In this document: one piece after another, positions 46,495 through 53,883 of the stretch | Layout: every line of letters starts with the position of its first letter | Numbering within the stretch: the first letter of the stretch is position 1 | Assembly: GCA_963720785.1 (NCBI GenBank) | Contig: CAVRGQ010000009.1 | Location: 310,001-374,000 of the forward strand | Direction: 5' to 3' | Length of the DNA stretch: 64,000 bases | Source of the DNA: CAVRGQ01 sp963720785 | GTDB taxonomy: Bacteria > Actinomycetota > Acidimicrobiia > IMCC26256 > DASPTH01 | Program-made: the position numbers and the translations under genes | Notes under the pieces: model-generated | Databases searched by the model: none | What the model was told of the DNA's origin: nothing | The model's input: only the letters and a program-made list of their open reading frames with translations

Positions 46495-47213
46495 CCGCTA
46501 CCGCCGTCGGGTCGCGCTCGGCGGCACGCGGGAACGTGGCGTGCGGCGCGCTGGAGGACGACGTCCACCACGTGCGCGTGACCGTGCGCCACGACGGCAC
46601 CCGGATCACCGAGGTCGTCGGCAAGGCGGTGCGCCTCCCCTGGTCCACGTGCCCGGGCTCCGAGGCGGGCATCGCGTCACTCGTGGGCACCGAGCTCGCG
46701 GGCGCGACCCGCGGCCTGAAGTCGTCGTACCGCGCCGACCTCCACTGCACCCACATGTTCGACCTCGCGCAGCTGGTCGTCGCGCGGGCAGCCCGGGGCG
46801 ACGGCACGGTCGAGTACCTCGCCACCATCGACGTGCCCGACGAGGGCGACCTGCACGCCGAGATCACGCGCGACGGCGAGACCGTGCTCACGTGGGACGT
46901 CGCCCGTTACGCACAGCCCGAGATGCCGACCGACGACGCGATCGCGGAGGCGGCGTTCGTGCTGCGCCGCGCCGTGTGGCTCGCGCCGATCAGCAGCATG
47001 CGCTTCGACGAGTACGACACCGTGGGCCCCACGGGCCTGCCGGTGGGATCGTGCTGGACCGCGCAGCCCGAGCGCATCGAGGTGGCGTTCCGCCACCGCG
47101 GCAGCCAGCGGCACTACGGCGTCGATCCCGACGGGGCCGACGGGGCCGACACGATGCTCGACGGGTTCGCGGAGTACTGCGCCGCCGCGCTCGGTGAGAG
47201 TGCGCAGGGTTAG
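46491..47213 (+). CDS. DUF2889-like protein
   Basis: A 240-residue soluble protein. The GTG at 46491 overlaps the preceding stop. Family-like features are an RHDGTRITEVVGKAVRLPW strand, a Cys-containing TCPGSEAGI, RADLHCTHMFDLAQL with conserved Cys/His, and a second half of beta strands. DUF2889 proteins occur in aromatic and steroid catabolic loci of actinobacteria and proteobacteria without known activity. It is the last gene of the rightward cluster and converges with the 47210 gene with a 4-bp overlap. Confidence 0.75.
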   Translation: MTATAVGSRSAARGNVACGALEDDVHHVRVTVRHDGTRITEVVGKAVRLPWSTCPGSEAGIASLVGTELAGATRGLKSSYRADLHCTHMFDLAQLVVARAARGDGTVEYLATIDVPDEGDLHAEITRDGETVLTWDVARYAQPEMPTDDAIAEAAFVLRRAVWLAPISSMRFDEYDTVGPTGLPVGSCWTAQPERIEVAFRHRGSQRHYGVDPDGADGADTMLDGFAEYCAAALGESAQG

Positions 47214-47753
47214 AGCCAGCTCGCGCGCGCGACGCTGTCGCCGAGGTCGGCACCCGGTGCGGTGGCGAGCTCGCCGGCGTGCACCCGGTCGAGCAGGCGC
47301 TGCACCGTGGCCGTGATCTCCGGCACTGCGGCCCGCAGCTGCTCGGCGTCGTCGGGGCCCACGTCGGACTCGCTCAGCCCGGCGCCCGCGAGCAGCGTGG
47401 GCAGATCCGCGAGCTGTTGCCCGACGAAGGCCACCGGGTCCGCGCTCATTGCGGGCTCGAACACGCGCTGGGCACGGCTCCCAGCCCCGGAAGCTCGGGT
47501 GGTGGTGGGTCCGGTCGAAGCTGCCCATGGGACCGGCGACCGACTCCAACAGGTCGGCCCGCCACACCGGGCGGTCGGCCACGATCGTCTGCGACGCGTA
47601 GATCGACCCGCTCAGCGGCGGTCGCTCCATGAGGCGCACCTCGAGCCGCACACCCCGTTCGGCGCCCTCCTGCCCGGCTTCGGGCCGGGGATCCACGAAG
47701 AACAGGTCACTCACGGCGACCCCGACGCGCTCGAACGCGAACATGTAGAGCAT
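47210..47753 (-). CDS. Hypothetical protein (one-base frameshift)
   Basis: A protein of about 180 residues whose halves lie in two frames. The N-terminal half starts at ATG 47753 (LYMFAFERVGVAVSDLFFVDP), continues LEVRLMERPPLSGSIYASQ and ends SFDRTHHHPSFRGWEPC. Removing one G of the GGG at 47470-47472 joins it to QRVFEPAMSADPVAFVGQQL and the acidic C-terminus ending VARASWL. I do not recognise the family. The reconstructed protein is soluble, with a His-rich stretch in the middle. Confidence 0.6.
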
Positions 47754-47821
47754 CCCGTCAGGGTACCCAGCCCACCGGTCGCCGTCGCTCCAGCCCCCGC
47801 CCGCCGATCGGCAGGTACTGG

Positions 47822-48370
47822 TCAGTCGGCAAGACCTGCGGCGACGTTGGCCAGGTGGACTCGCGTCCTGGACGTTTCCAGGTCGAGGGACGCTCGACGA
47901 GATCACCCGGGCCCCATTGGCGATCTCGGCTCGTTCACGAAATCGCCGCCGTAGACGTGGATCGCTCCGGTCACGATCTGCGTCGGGTTCGACACGGCAT
48001 GGATCGTGGATTCCCCGAGCACGACCACGTCGCCGACTTCCAGGCGCCGGCCGTTGCTCTCCACCAACGCCCCGTCGGGACCTCGGCGGTAGAACTCGTT
48101 GTCCTCCGCGCCCTGGTAGATCGCGATCACCGCCCACATCTGGTGGTCGTGCGGCATGAGGCGCATGCCGGGCGCCCACGTTGCGTGCAGCACCGTGAGA
48201 TCCGGGCGGTGAAGGAGCAGCGTGATCCCACCCGCCGTGGGCGCCAATGTCTCGGAGACGTCGCGAGGCTGCGCGAGGTAACGCTCCAGGACATCCTTCA
48301 CCGCGAGCGGTGGCGACGGTTCGGTCAGCGTCGACCCGAGGCCGACGAGCAACTCGTCGAGATCGAACAT
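47822..48370 (-). CDS. Cupin-fold, cysteine-dioxygenase-like protein (two compensating indels)
   Basis: About 182 residues from ATG 48370. The cupin has the metal-site pattern MRLMPHDHQMWAVIAIYQG (His-x-His, downstream Glu) and a later STIHAVSN histidine. As sequenced the frame stops at 47903, right after PRSPMGPG. If one C is removed and one T added about 25 bp apart, it reads SQWGPGDLVERPFDLE and rejoins the original frame to end LANVAAGLAD at TGA 47824-47822. Both changes are in short single-base runs. Relatives are non-haem iron thiol dioxygenases or predicted metal-dependent enzymes. Confidence 0.75.
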
Positions 48371-48461
48371 GAGGTCACCATCAGACCCCGTCGACGGATC
48401 TCGCGAGCAAGCGCGAGGGCCACCTTGCGCCGATGCCTCGCCCAGCCGCGATACTGGGTCC

Positions 48462-48854
48462 ATGACCGAACACAACGTGCTCGGCGGAGAGCTCGAGGAG
48501 TGCGGCACCGACCCGCTCACCGGCTTCTACCGCGACGGCTGCTGCTCCACCGGCCCGGAGGACCGCGGCAGCCACACGATCTGCGCGGTCGTGACCACCG
48601 AGTTCCTCCGCCACCAGCAGTCCATCGGCAACGACCTCGTCACGCCGATGCCCGCCTACCACTTCCCGGGACTGCGCCCCGGCGACCGCTGGTGCGTCAC
48701 CGCGGCGAATTGGCTGCGTGCCTTCCACGACGGCGTCGCCGCCCCCGTGGTGCTCGCGGCCACGCACGAGCGCGTGCTCGACATCGTGCCGCTCGACGCC
48801 CTCCAGGCGTGCGCGGTCGACGTGCCCGCCGATCCGAGCGGCATCGCGGACTGA
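48462..48854 (+). CDS. DUF2237 family protein
   Basis: A 130-residue protein with the full DUF2237 pattern: NVLGGELEECGTDPLTGFYRDG, CCSTGPEDRGSHTIC, and PGDRWCVTAANWLRA. The conserved cysteines could bind metal. The function is unknown for the family. It is divergent from the cupin gene across a 90-bp gap that must hold both promoters. Confidence 0.92.
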   Translation: MTEHNVLGGELEECGTDPLTGFYRDGCCSTGPEDRGSHTICAVVTTEFLRHQQSIGNDLVTPMPAYHFPGLRPGDRWCVTAANWLRAFHDGVAAPVVLAATHERVLDIVPLDALQACAVDVPADPSGIAD

Positions 48855-48865
48855 TCGTCCTCGCG

Positions 48866-49381
48866 ATGGGGCTGCAGCACGCGCTCGGCTACACGGTCAC
48901 GCCCGCGAACGCGGCGCAACGCGCGTTCCAGCACGTGTCGTCGTCGCGACCGGGCGCGTGGATGTTCGCCCAAACCGCGCACCACCTCGACAAGTTGGTG
49001 CTGCGCGCGACGAAGGGTCGCACCACGCTCGCGGGCCTGAGCGCCGGCATCCCGGTGCTCACGATCACGACCACGGGCCGCCGCAGTGGGCTGCCGCGCA
49101 CGATGCCGCTGCTGGGCGTGCCGGTGGGCGACGACCTCGCACTGGTCGGCACCAACTTCGGCCGCGAGCACGAACCCGCATGGGTGGGCAACCTGCACGC
49201 CGACCCGCGCGCCACCGTGGAGTACCGAGGCACGCGGCTCGACGTCGTGGCGCGCGACGCGACGCCGGAGGAGCGAGCGGCCGTGCTGCGCGAAGCCGGG
49301 CGCATCTACCCCGGCTACGACGCGTACCGGGAGCGCATCTCCACGCGTGAGATCCCGGTGCTCGTGCTCACCGTCGGCTGA
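48866..49381 (+). CDS. Deazaflavin (F420)-dependent nitroreductase-family protein (Ddn-like)
   Basis: A 171-residue split-beta-barrel protein. The block LVLRATKGRTTLAG, then TTTGRRSGLPRTMPL and AWVGNLHADPRATVEYRG are the hallmarks of the Ddn/F420-dependent quinone reductase group that reduces quinones or unsaturated ketones with reduced F420. This implies that the organism makes F420, in line with an actinobacterium. It follows DUF2237 by 11 bp. Confidence 0.88.
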   Translation: MGLQHALGYTVTPANAAQRAFQHVSSSRPGAWMFAQTAHHLDKLVLRATKGRTTLAGLSAGIPVLTITTTGRRSGLPRTMPLLGVPVGDDLALVGTNFGREHEPAWVGNLHADPRATVEYRGTRLDVVARDATPEERAAVLREAGRIYPGYDAYRERISTREIPVLVLTVG

Positions 49382-49387
49382 CGCCCG

Positions 49388-50320
49388 TCAGCGGCGGAAG
49401 CACCCGTCGAGGAAGCTCACCAGCGGCGGCGTCATCACCGAGTCGCCGGGCGCGCCGATGCGGGAGTTGACCTCGCCGTGACTCAGCCCGCGGGCCTCGA
49501 TCGTGGTGGTGGGCACCTCGAGCTCGGCGAGGCGGGCGAGGAAGGCGGTCTCGATCGCGCGGCGCCCGGGCGCGCCGCGGACCACGCCGATCGCCGGAGG
49601 GATCCCCGCGTCGGCAGTGGCGATCAGGGTTCCCGAGGTGTCGTGCAGGTACGACGGCGAGTTGCCGAGCGCCCGCTGCCACTGTCCCTGCTCCGCCTGC
49701 CCCGCCGCGGTCTTGTCGAACCCCTCGGTGTCGAGGGGGCCGAAGCACGCGAGGTCCGACGGCTGCAGGCCGACCCGCGCGAGGTACTCGGGGTTGGTCA
49801 CCACGTTGGCGACGATGTCGGCGCCGGCCGAGTGCCCGAGCAGCGCGATGCGGTCCGGATCACCGCCGTACTTCGCGACGTTCGCGTGCACCCAGTGCAG
49901 CGCGTGCGCGACGTCGTCGTAGTGGTCGGGGTACTGCGCCGACCACGACTTCCCCGGTTGCGTGAGCCGGTAGTTGACGCTGACCAGCACCCAACCCTGC
50001 TCGCGGGCGAGGCGGACCTTGTCGGTCATCTGGTTGGCCTTGTCGCCGACGGCGTAGCCGCCACCGTGCACCCACACCACGACCGGCGCGTCGCACGCGC
50101 CCGCGAAGGTGTGCACGTCGAGGCTCGTGAGCCGCGTCGGCACTCCCGGGAGCGTGCGGTACGCAACCGTCCCGGATGACTTCGTCGCCGGGGACGGGCA
50201 CGCGGGCCGCTTCGCTGCGCCGGCGGGGGTGGCCGCGACCACGAAGGACGCGGCCACCCCGGCCACGACCAAGGCGACGGCGAGTGCGACGGTGAGAGGG
50301 CTGGCGATCCGGCGGAACAT
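49388..50320 (-). CDS. Secreted BD-FAE-like alpha/beta hydrolase
   Basis: A 310-residue carboxylesterase with a signal peptide (VALAVALVVAGVAASFVVAATPAGA). The oxyanion HGGGYAVGDK, VSVNYRL, the YPDHYDDVAHALHW helix, the nucleophile GHSAGADI and the catalytic His in GLSHGEVNSRIG are all seen. It resembles bifunctional feruloyl/acetyl-xylan esterase-like and HSL-type enzymes. It is predicted to act outside the cell. It is convergent with the F420 enzyme with a 6-bp gap. Confidence 0.88.
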   Translation of the reverse strand: MFRRIASPLTVALAVALVVAGVAASFVVAATPAGAAKRPACPSPATKSSGTVAYRTLPGVPTRLTSLDVHTFAGACDAPVVVWVHGGGYAVGDKANQMTDKVRLAREQGWVLVSVNYRLTQPGKSWSAQYPDHYDDVAHALHWVHANVAKYGGDPDRIALLGHSAGADIVANVVTNPEYLARVGLQPSDLACFGPLDTEGFDKTAAGQAEQGQWQRALGNSPSYLHDTSGTLIATADAGIPPAIGVVRGAPGRRAIETAFLARLAELEVPTTTIEARGLSHGEVNSRIGAPGDSVMTPPLVSFLDGCFRR

Positions 50321-50383
50321 GCTGCGAGCATCGCACCGTCGTGTGATCGCCGCGTGAAGGCGTGGTCAGCCCTCTTCGAGGCC

Positions 50384-50872
50384 TCAGCCTTCTTGCAGGA
50401 TGGCGTCGATCTGGCCGGCCGCCTCGCGAATGCCTTCCTCCATGCCCATCTCGAGGACCTTGGCCATCGCCTCGGACGATGCGAACGTGCTGGTGACCGT
50501 CATGCGGGTGCCACCACCCGAGCGGTCGGCGAGGCGCACCCGCATCGTGGTGAGCGGCATGCCGTTGTCGTTGCCCGGCTCGTCGCCGAAACCGTCGTCG
50601 ACCTCGAACCCGTGCGGCGGCTCGACCGACTTGACCTTCCACCAGCCGTGCGGCGTGTCACCCTCGGGCCCGGTCATGTAGTAGGTGCAGAACTTCCCCG
50701 GCGTGAGGTCGTGCTCCACGAAGGTGGCCGGGTACGTCGGCGGGCCCCACCAGCGCTCGAGCTGGCGCGGGTCGGACCACAGCTTCCAGCAGCGCTCGAC
50801 CGGTGCGTCGTACTCGGCCAGCACGGTCATGGTGCAGGCGTCGAGGTCCTTGGTGATGTCGGTGACGGGCAT
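50384..50872 (-). CDS. SRPBCC (AHSA1-like) domain protein
   Basis: A 162-residue START-like protein. It has the family strand MTVLAEYDAPVERCWKLWSD, the block RWWGPPTYPATFVEHDL and a long C-terminal helix. Such proteins bind hydrophobic ligands in a helix-grip cavity. It follows the ArsR gene by 24 bp; ArsR-SRPBCC pairs are widespread in actinobacteria, with the regulator controlling the pair. Confidence 0.9.
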   Translation of the reverse strand: MPVTDITKDLDACTMTVLAEYDAPVERCWKLWSDPRQLERWWGPPTYPATFVEHDLTPGKFCTYYMTGPEGDTPHGWWKVKSVEPPHGFEVDDGFGDEPGNDNGMPLTTMRVRLADRSGGGTRMTVTSTFASSEAMAKVLEMGMEEGIREAAGQIDAILQEG

Positions 50873-50896
50873 GGGGGCTCCTTGTCGGGGTTCGGG

Positions 50897-51283
50897 TCAG
50901 TGATCGAGCGGGTCGATGGGGTCGAGTGGGTCGTCGAGCAGCACTTCGAGGGCCGCGTCGAGGGCGGTCTCGAAGCGGCCGAGGCGCTCGCGCCACAGCT
51001 GTTCGAGGTCGTCGAGGAGCCGGCCGGCGGCCTGCACCGCCTCGATGTCGGTTCGGACGCGCTGCTCGCGGCCGTGACGCTCCTTGTGCACCAGGCCGGC
51101 CCGCTCGAGCACGGCCACGTGCTTCTGCACCGCGGTGACGCTCATGGCATACCCACGGGCGAGCGCCGACACCGACAGCTCCCCGCTGAAGGACCGGCGC
51201 ACGATGTCGCGTCTCGTCGCGTCGGCGAGGGCGTTGAACACCAGGTCGGCCCGGGTGTCGTCGGCGAGCAGATCTACAACCAT
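50897..51283 (-). CDS. ArsR-family transcriptional regulator
   Basis: A 128-residue winged-helix repressor. It has DLVFNALADATRRDIVRR, ELSVSALARGYAMSVTAVQKHVAVLERAGLV (helix-turn-helix) and a positively charged wing. It lacks the arsenic-binding cysteines, so it is not a classical metal sensor. The ATG at 51283 is embedded in a perfect 9-bp inverted repeat, so it probably represses its own transcription. The upstream gene ends 11 bp before it. Confidence 0.88.
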   Translation of the reverse strand: MVVDLLADDTRADLVFNALADATRRDIVRRSFSGELSVSALARGYAMSVTAVQKHVAVLERAGLVHKERHGREQRVRTDIEAVQAAGRLLDDLEQLWRERLGRFETALDAALEVLLDDPLDPIDPLDH

Positions 51284-51293
51284 CTGGTTGTAG
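51274..51293. promoter_or_regulatory. Inverted repeat over the arsR start codon (probable ArsR operator)
   Basis: Perfect arms CTACAACCA and TGGTTGTAG separated by TC, covering the ATG and next codons of the ArsR gene and reaching one base short of the previous gene's stop. Its position implies that repression blocks elongation from an upstream start or a leaderless mRNA. Confidence 0.75.
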
Positions 51294-51294
51294 A

Positions 51295-51924
51295 TTACCC
51301 GGTGGCGAGCTCCACCGCAACCTCGGGCCCCAGGCGGGCGCCGCCGGCCAGCTCCAGGGAGTCGCCGCTCCAGAAGCGCCCCGGGTCGAACCAGTTGGCC
51401 GGCGCACCGGTGTCGAGCAGGCCCATCCGCTGGTAGGTGATGGCGAGGAGCTCCGCGCAGTAGATGGCCTGCTCCGAGGCCTCCCGCTTCAAGCGACCGG
51501 CCAGCCACTTCCCCACCAGGTGCCGTGTGCGCGGGAACGGGCGGCCCTCGTACTCGTTGACCACGCGGAGCAACCGGTCCTCCATCGCGCGCGTGATCTC
51601 ACCGTCGAAGTGCCGCACGAACACGCGCTGGCGGTACTTCCCGGTCCAGATGGTGAGCGCCTCGTCGAGCCGGTTGAGCTGCGCGCCGCGGTGGCGGTCG
51701 CCGCTCCACACGCTCTCGAGGCTCTGGCCCAGCTCGGTGTGCCAGAGCAACGGCGGCAGGTCGTCGAGCGCGACCACCAGTGCCACGTGGTTCACCGGTG
51801 AGTTGGTGAACAGGCGGATCGCCTTGTCGGCACCCGACGGGCCGCGGAACAGCCACACGTCGCCGGTGTTCGCGGTCGCGAGCACGTCGGGCATCGTCAC
51901 CGGGGCCGCGGAGATCTTGGTCAT
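51295..51924 (-). CDS. YiiX-like permuted papain-fold (NlpC/P60-related) protein
   Basis: A 209-residue soluble protein. The opening GDVWLFRGPSGADKAIRLF and NHVALVVAL (catalytic-type His) and the later AIYCAELLAIT (Cys) match the circularly permuted NlpC/P60 arrangement of YiiX/YaeF-type amidases, where His precedes Cys. Such enzymes hydrolyse amide or acyl-thioester bonds. No signal peptide is present, so an intracellular role is expected. Assignment rests on these motifs only. Confidence 0.65.
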   Translation of the reverse strand: MTKISAAPVTMPDVLATANTGDVWLFRGPSGADKAIRLFTNSPVNHVALVVALDDLPPLLWHTELGQSLESVWSGDRHRGAQLNRLDEALTIWTGKYRQRVFVRHFDGEITRAMEDRLLRVVNEYEGRPFPRTRHLVGKWLAGRLKREASEQAIYCAELLAITYQRMGLLDTGAPANWFDPGRFWSGDSLELAGGARLGPEVAVELATG

Positions 51925-51945
51925 CGACGGTTAGCGTAGGGATCC

Positions 51946-52107
51946 GTGAAGGCGCGGACGTGGAAGTGGCTCGGACTGGGTGCCCTCGCCGCCATCGCGG
52001 TGGGCACCGCGGTCGTCGTCGAGCGCCGTCGTCGGCACTGGCGCCACTACGACACCGATGAGATCCGCGCCAAGTTGCACGAGAGGTTCGACCAGCTCGA
52101 AAGATGA
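51946..52107 (+). CDS. Short single-span membrane protein
   Basis: A 53-residue protein from GTG 51946 to TGA 52107. It has a positively charged start (KARTWKW), a hydrophobic span (LGLGALAAIAVGTAVVV), an ERRRRHWRHY cluster and an acidic/basic helix (DEIRAKLHERFDQLER). It is divergent from the YiiX-like gene across about 21 bp. Function unknown. The pattern is typical of real small membrane proteins rather than chance coding. The following 143 bp to the next start hold no recognised feature. Confidence 0.55.
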   Translation: MKARTWKWLGLGALAAIAVGTAVVVERRRRHWRHYDTDEIRAKLHERFDQLER

Positions 52108-52250
52108 GCGCACCGTGAGGGAGCCGGTGCAGCCCCTGCACATGGGCCACCAGGCACAGAATCGGCGACCCATGTTGCATCGGCAACCTTTCCGTCCCAT
52201 ACTCCGCGGCTGCGGCAGGAACTTGCGGTTTCGACGAAGGGGCGAACGAG

Positions 52251-53883
52251 ATGAGCGACGCGACAGCACTGAAGTGGGAGCCGATCGGGCCGGGGCCGTG
52301 GGGCAACGACCCCGTGCACTTCCCCCGACCGGTCACGACGTACTGGACCGAGACCCACCCCCCGGCGTTCAACGCAGGGACGAGCTACATGATGGCGTAC
52401 TACGGCCTCCTGCTCGACGGGTTGTTCACGTCGTACGTCAACCATTTCTGTTACAACCAGCCGCGCCCCGTCGCCGACGAGCAGGTGCCCGAGCGCTTCG
52501 CCCGCGCCGAGGAGGCCCTGGAGAAGAAGCTGTGGCGCGAGCAGCTGCGCGAGTGGGACGAAGAGAAGAAGCCCGCCGCGATCCGCGAAGCACCGTGAGA
52601 TCCAGGCCGTCGACCCCGCGTCGCTGAGCGACGACGAGCTGGTCGCGTACCTGCGGCGTTGCCGTGACCACCACGCGGCGATGATCACCCAGCACATGAG
52701 CTTCACCGCAGGCGCGGTGCTCCCCACCGGCGACTTCGTCGCGCACGTCGGCGAGTGGACGGGCATCTCCCCCGCCGAGCTGCTCGGGCTGATGCGCGGC
52801 GCGGCCGACGTGTCGGCCGGCGGTTCCGCCGAGCTCGAGGCGCTCAAGCGCATCGCCGAGGACTCCGCGGCAATGGCGATCCTCGAGTCCGACGGCGACC
52901 CCGCCGCGATCCTGGAGCAGCTGCGCGCGCTTCCCGGCGCGTCGGGCGCTGCGGTCGGCGGCTATCTCGATCTGGTCGGCAACCGCCCGCTCGACGGCTT
53001 CGACATCTCCGAGCCGCGTGCGATCGAACTGCCCGAGGCACTCCTGAAGGCCATGCGCATCACCATCGGCGGGCGCGACACCGGTGGCGAGAGCCACGAG
53101 GATCTCGCGGCCGGCGTGCGCGACCGCGTGCCCGACGAGCACCGCGAGTTCTTCGACGAGCTGCTCGGCGAGGCCCGCCTCATGTACCGCCTGCGCGACG
53201 AGCGCGGCGTGTACAGCGACATCTGGGCGTCGGGCCTCATGCGCCGCGCCGCGTTGGAGGCCGGTCGCCGCGCCGCCGAGCGCGGGCTGATTGCCGATCC
53301 CGTGCTCATCGTCGACGCGAGCGTCGATGAAATGTGCGCGCTCGTCACCGGCGGGGCCGACGCCCCTAGGACCGACGAGCTCGCGGCCCGGGCCGAGTTC
53401 CGCCGCACGCACACCGCGAAGGACGCCCCGCCCTTCATCGGCGACGCCCCGCAGCCGCCGCCCGATCCCTCGGGCTTGCCGCCGGCACCGCGTCGGCTGA
53501 TGACCGCCATGGGCATCGCGCTCGGCATGCTCTTCGGGAGCTCCGAGGCCGAGCACGACGCGGACACGCTGCGCGGCCTCGCTGCGAGCCCCGGCGTGTA
53601 CGAGGGCCCGGTGCGCCTCATCGCGGGACCCGCCGAGTTCGGACGCATCCAGCAGGGCGACGTGCTGCTCACCCCGTCGACCACCGAGGCGTTCAACATC
53701 CTGCTGCCGCTGCTCGGTGCGATCGTCACCGACAACGGTGGCCTGCTGTCGCACTCGGCCATCGTCGCCCGGGAGTACGGCATCCCCGGCGTCGTCGGTA
53801 CCCGCGAGGGCACGGAGCGCATCGCCGATGGGACGATGGTGCGGGTCGACGGCACCGCGGGTGAGGTCACGGTGCTCGGGTGA
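52251..53883 (+). CDS. PEP-utilising enzyme, phosphohistidine (swivel) half of a split PEP-synthase-like system (one frameshift)
   Basis: About 543 residues from ATG 52251 with GAAGGGG upstream. The N-terminal WEPIGPGPWGNDPVHFPRP and the long helical middle are as in rifampicin-phosphotransferase-like and PEP-synthase-like proteins of actinobacteria. The C-terminal mobile domain carries the phospho-accepting histidine in GGLLSHSAIVAREYGIPGV. The frame shifts between 52576 and 52597; skipping one base turns a premature stop into KHREIQAVDPASLS. Its TGA overlaps the GTG of the ATP-grasp gene (GTGA), so the two halves are made together. It lacks its own ATP-binding domain. Confidence 0.85.

Noticed and set aside
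49388..50320. Kynurenine formamidase as the name for the secreted hydrolase
   Set aside because: The fold is similar, but it carries a signal peptide and has no tryptophan-pathway neighbour; the broader esterase name is safer.
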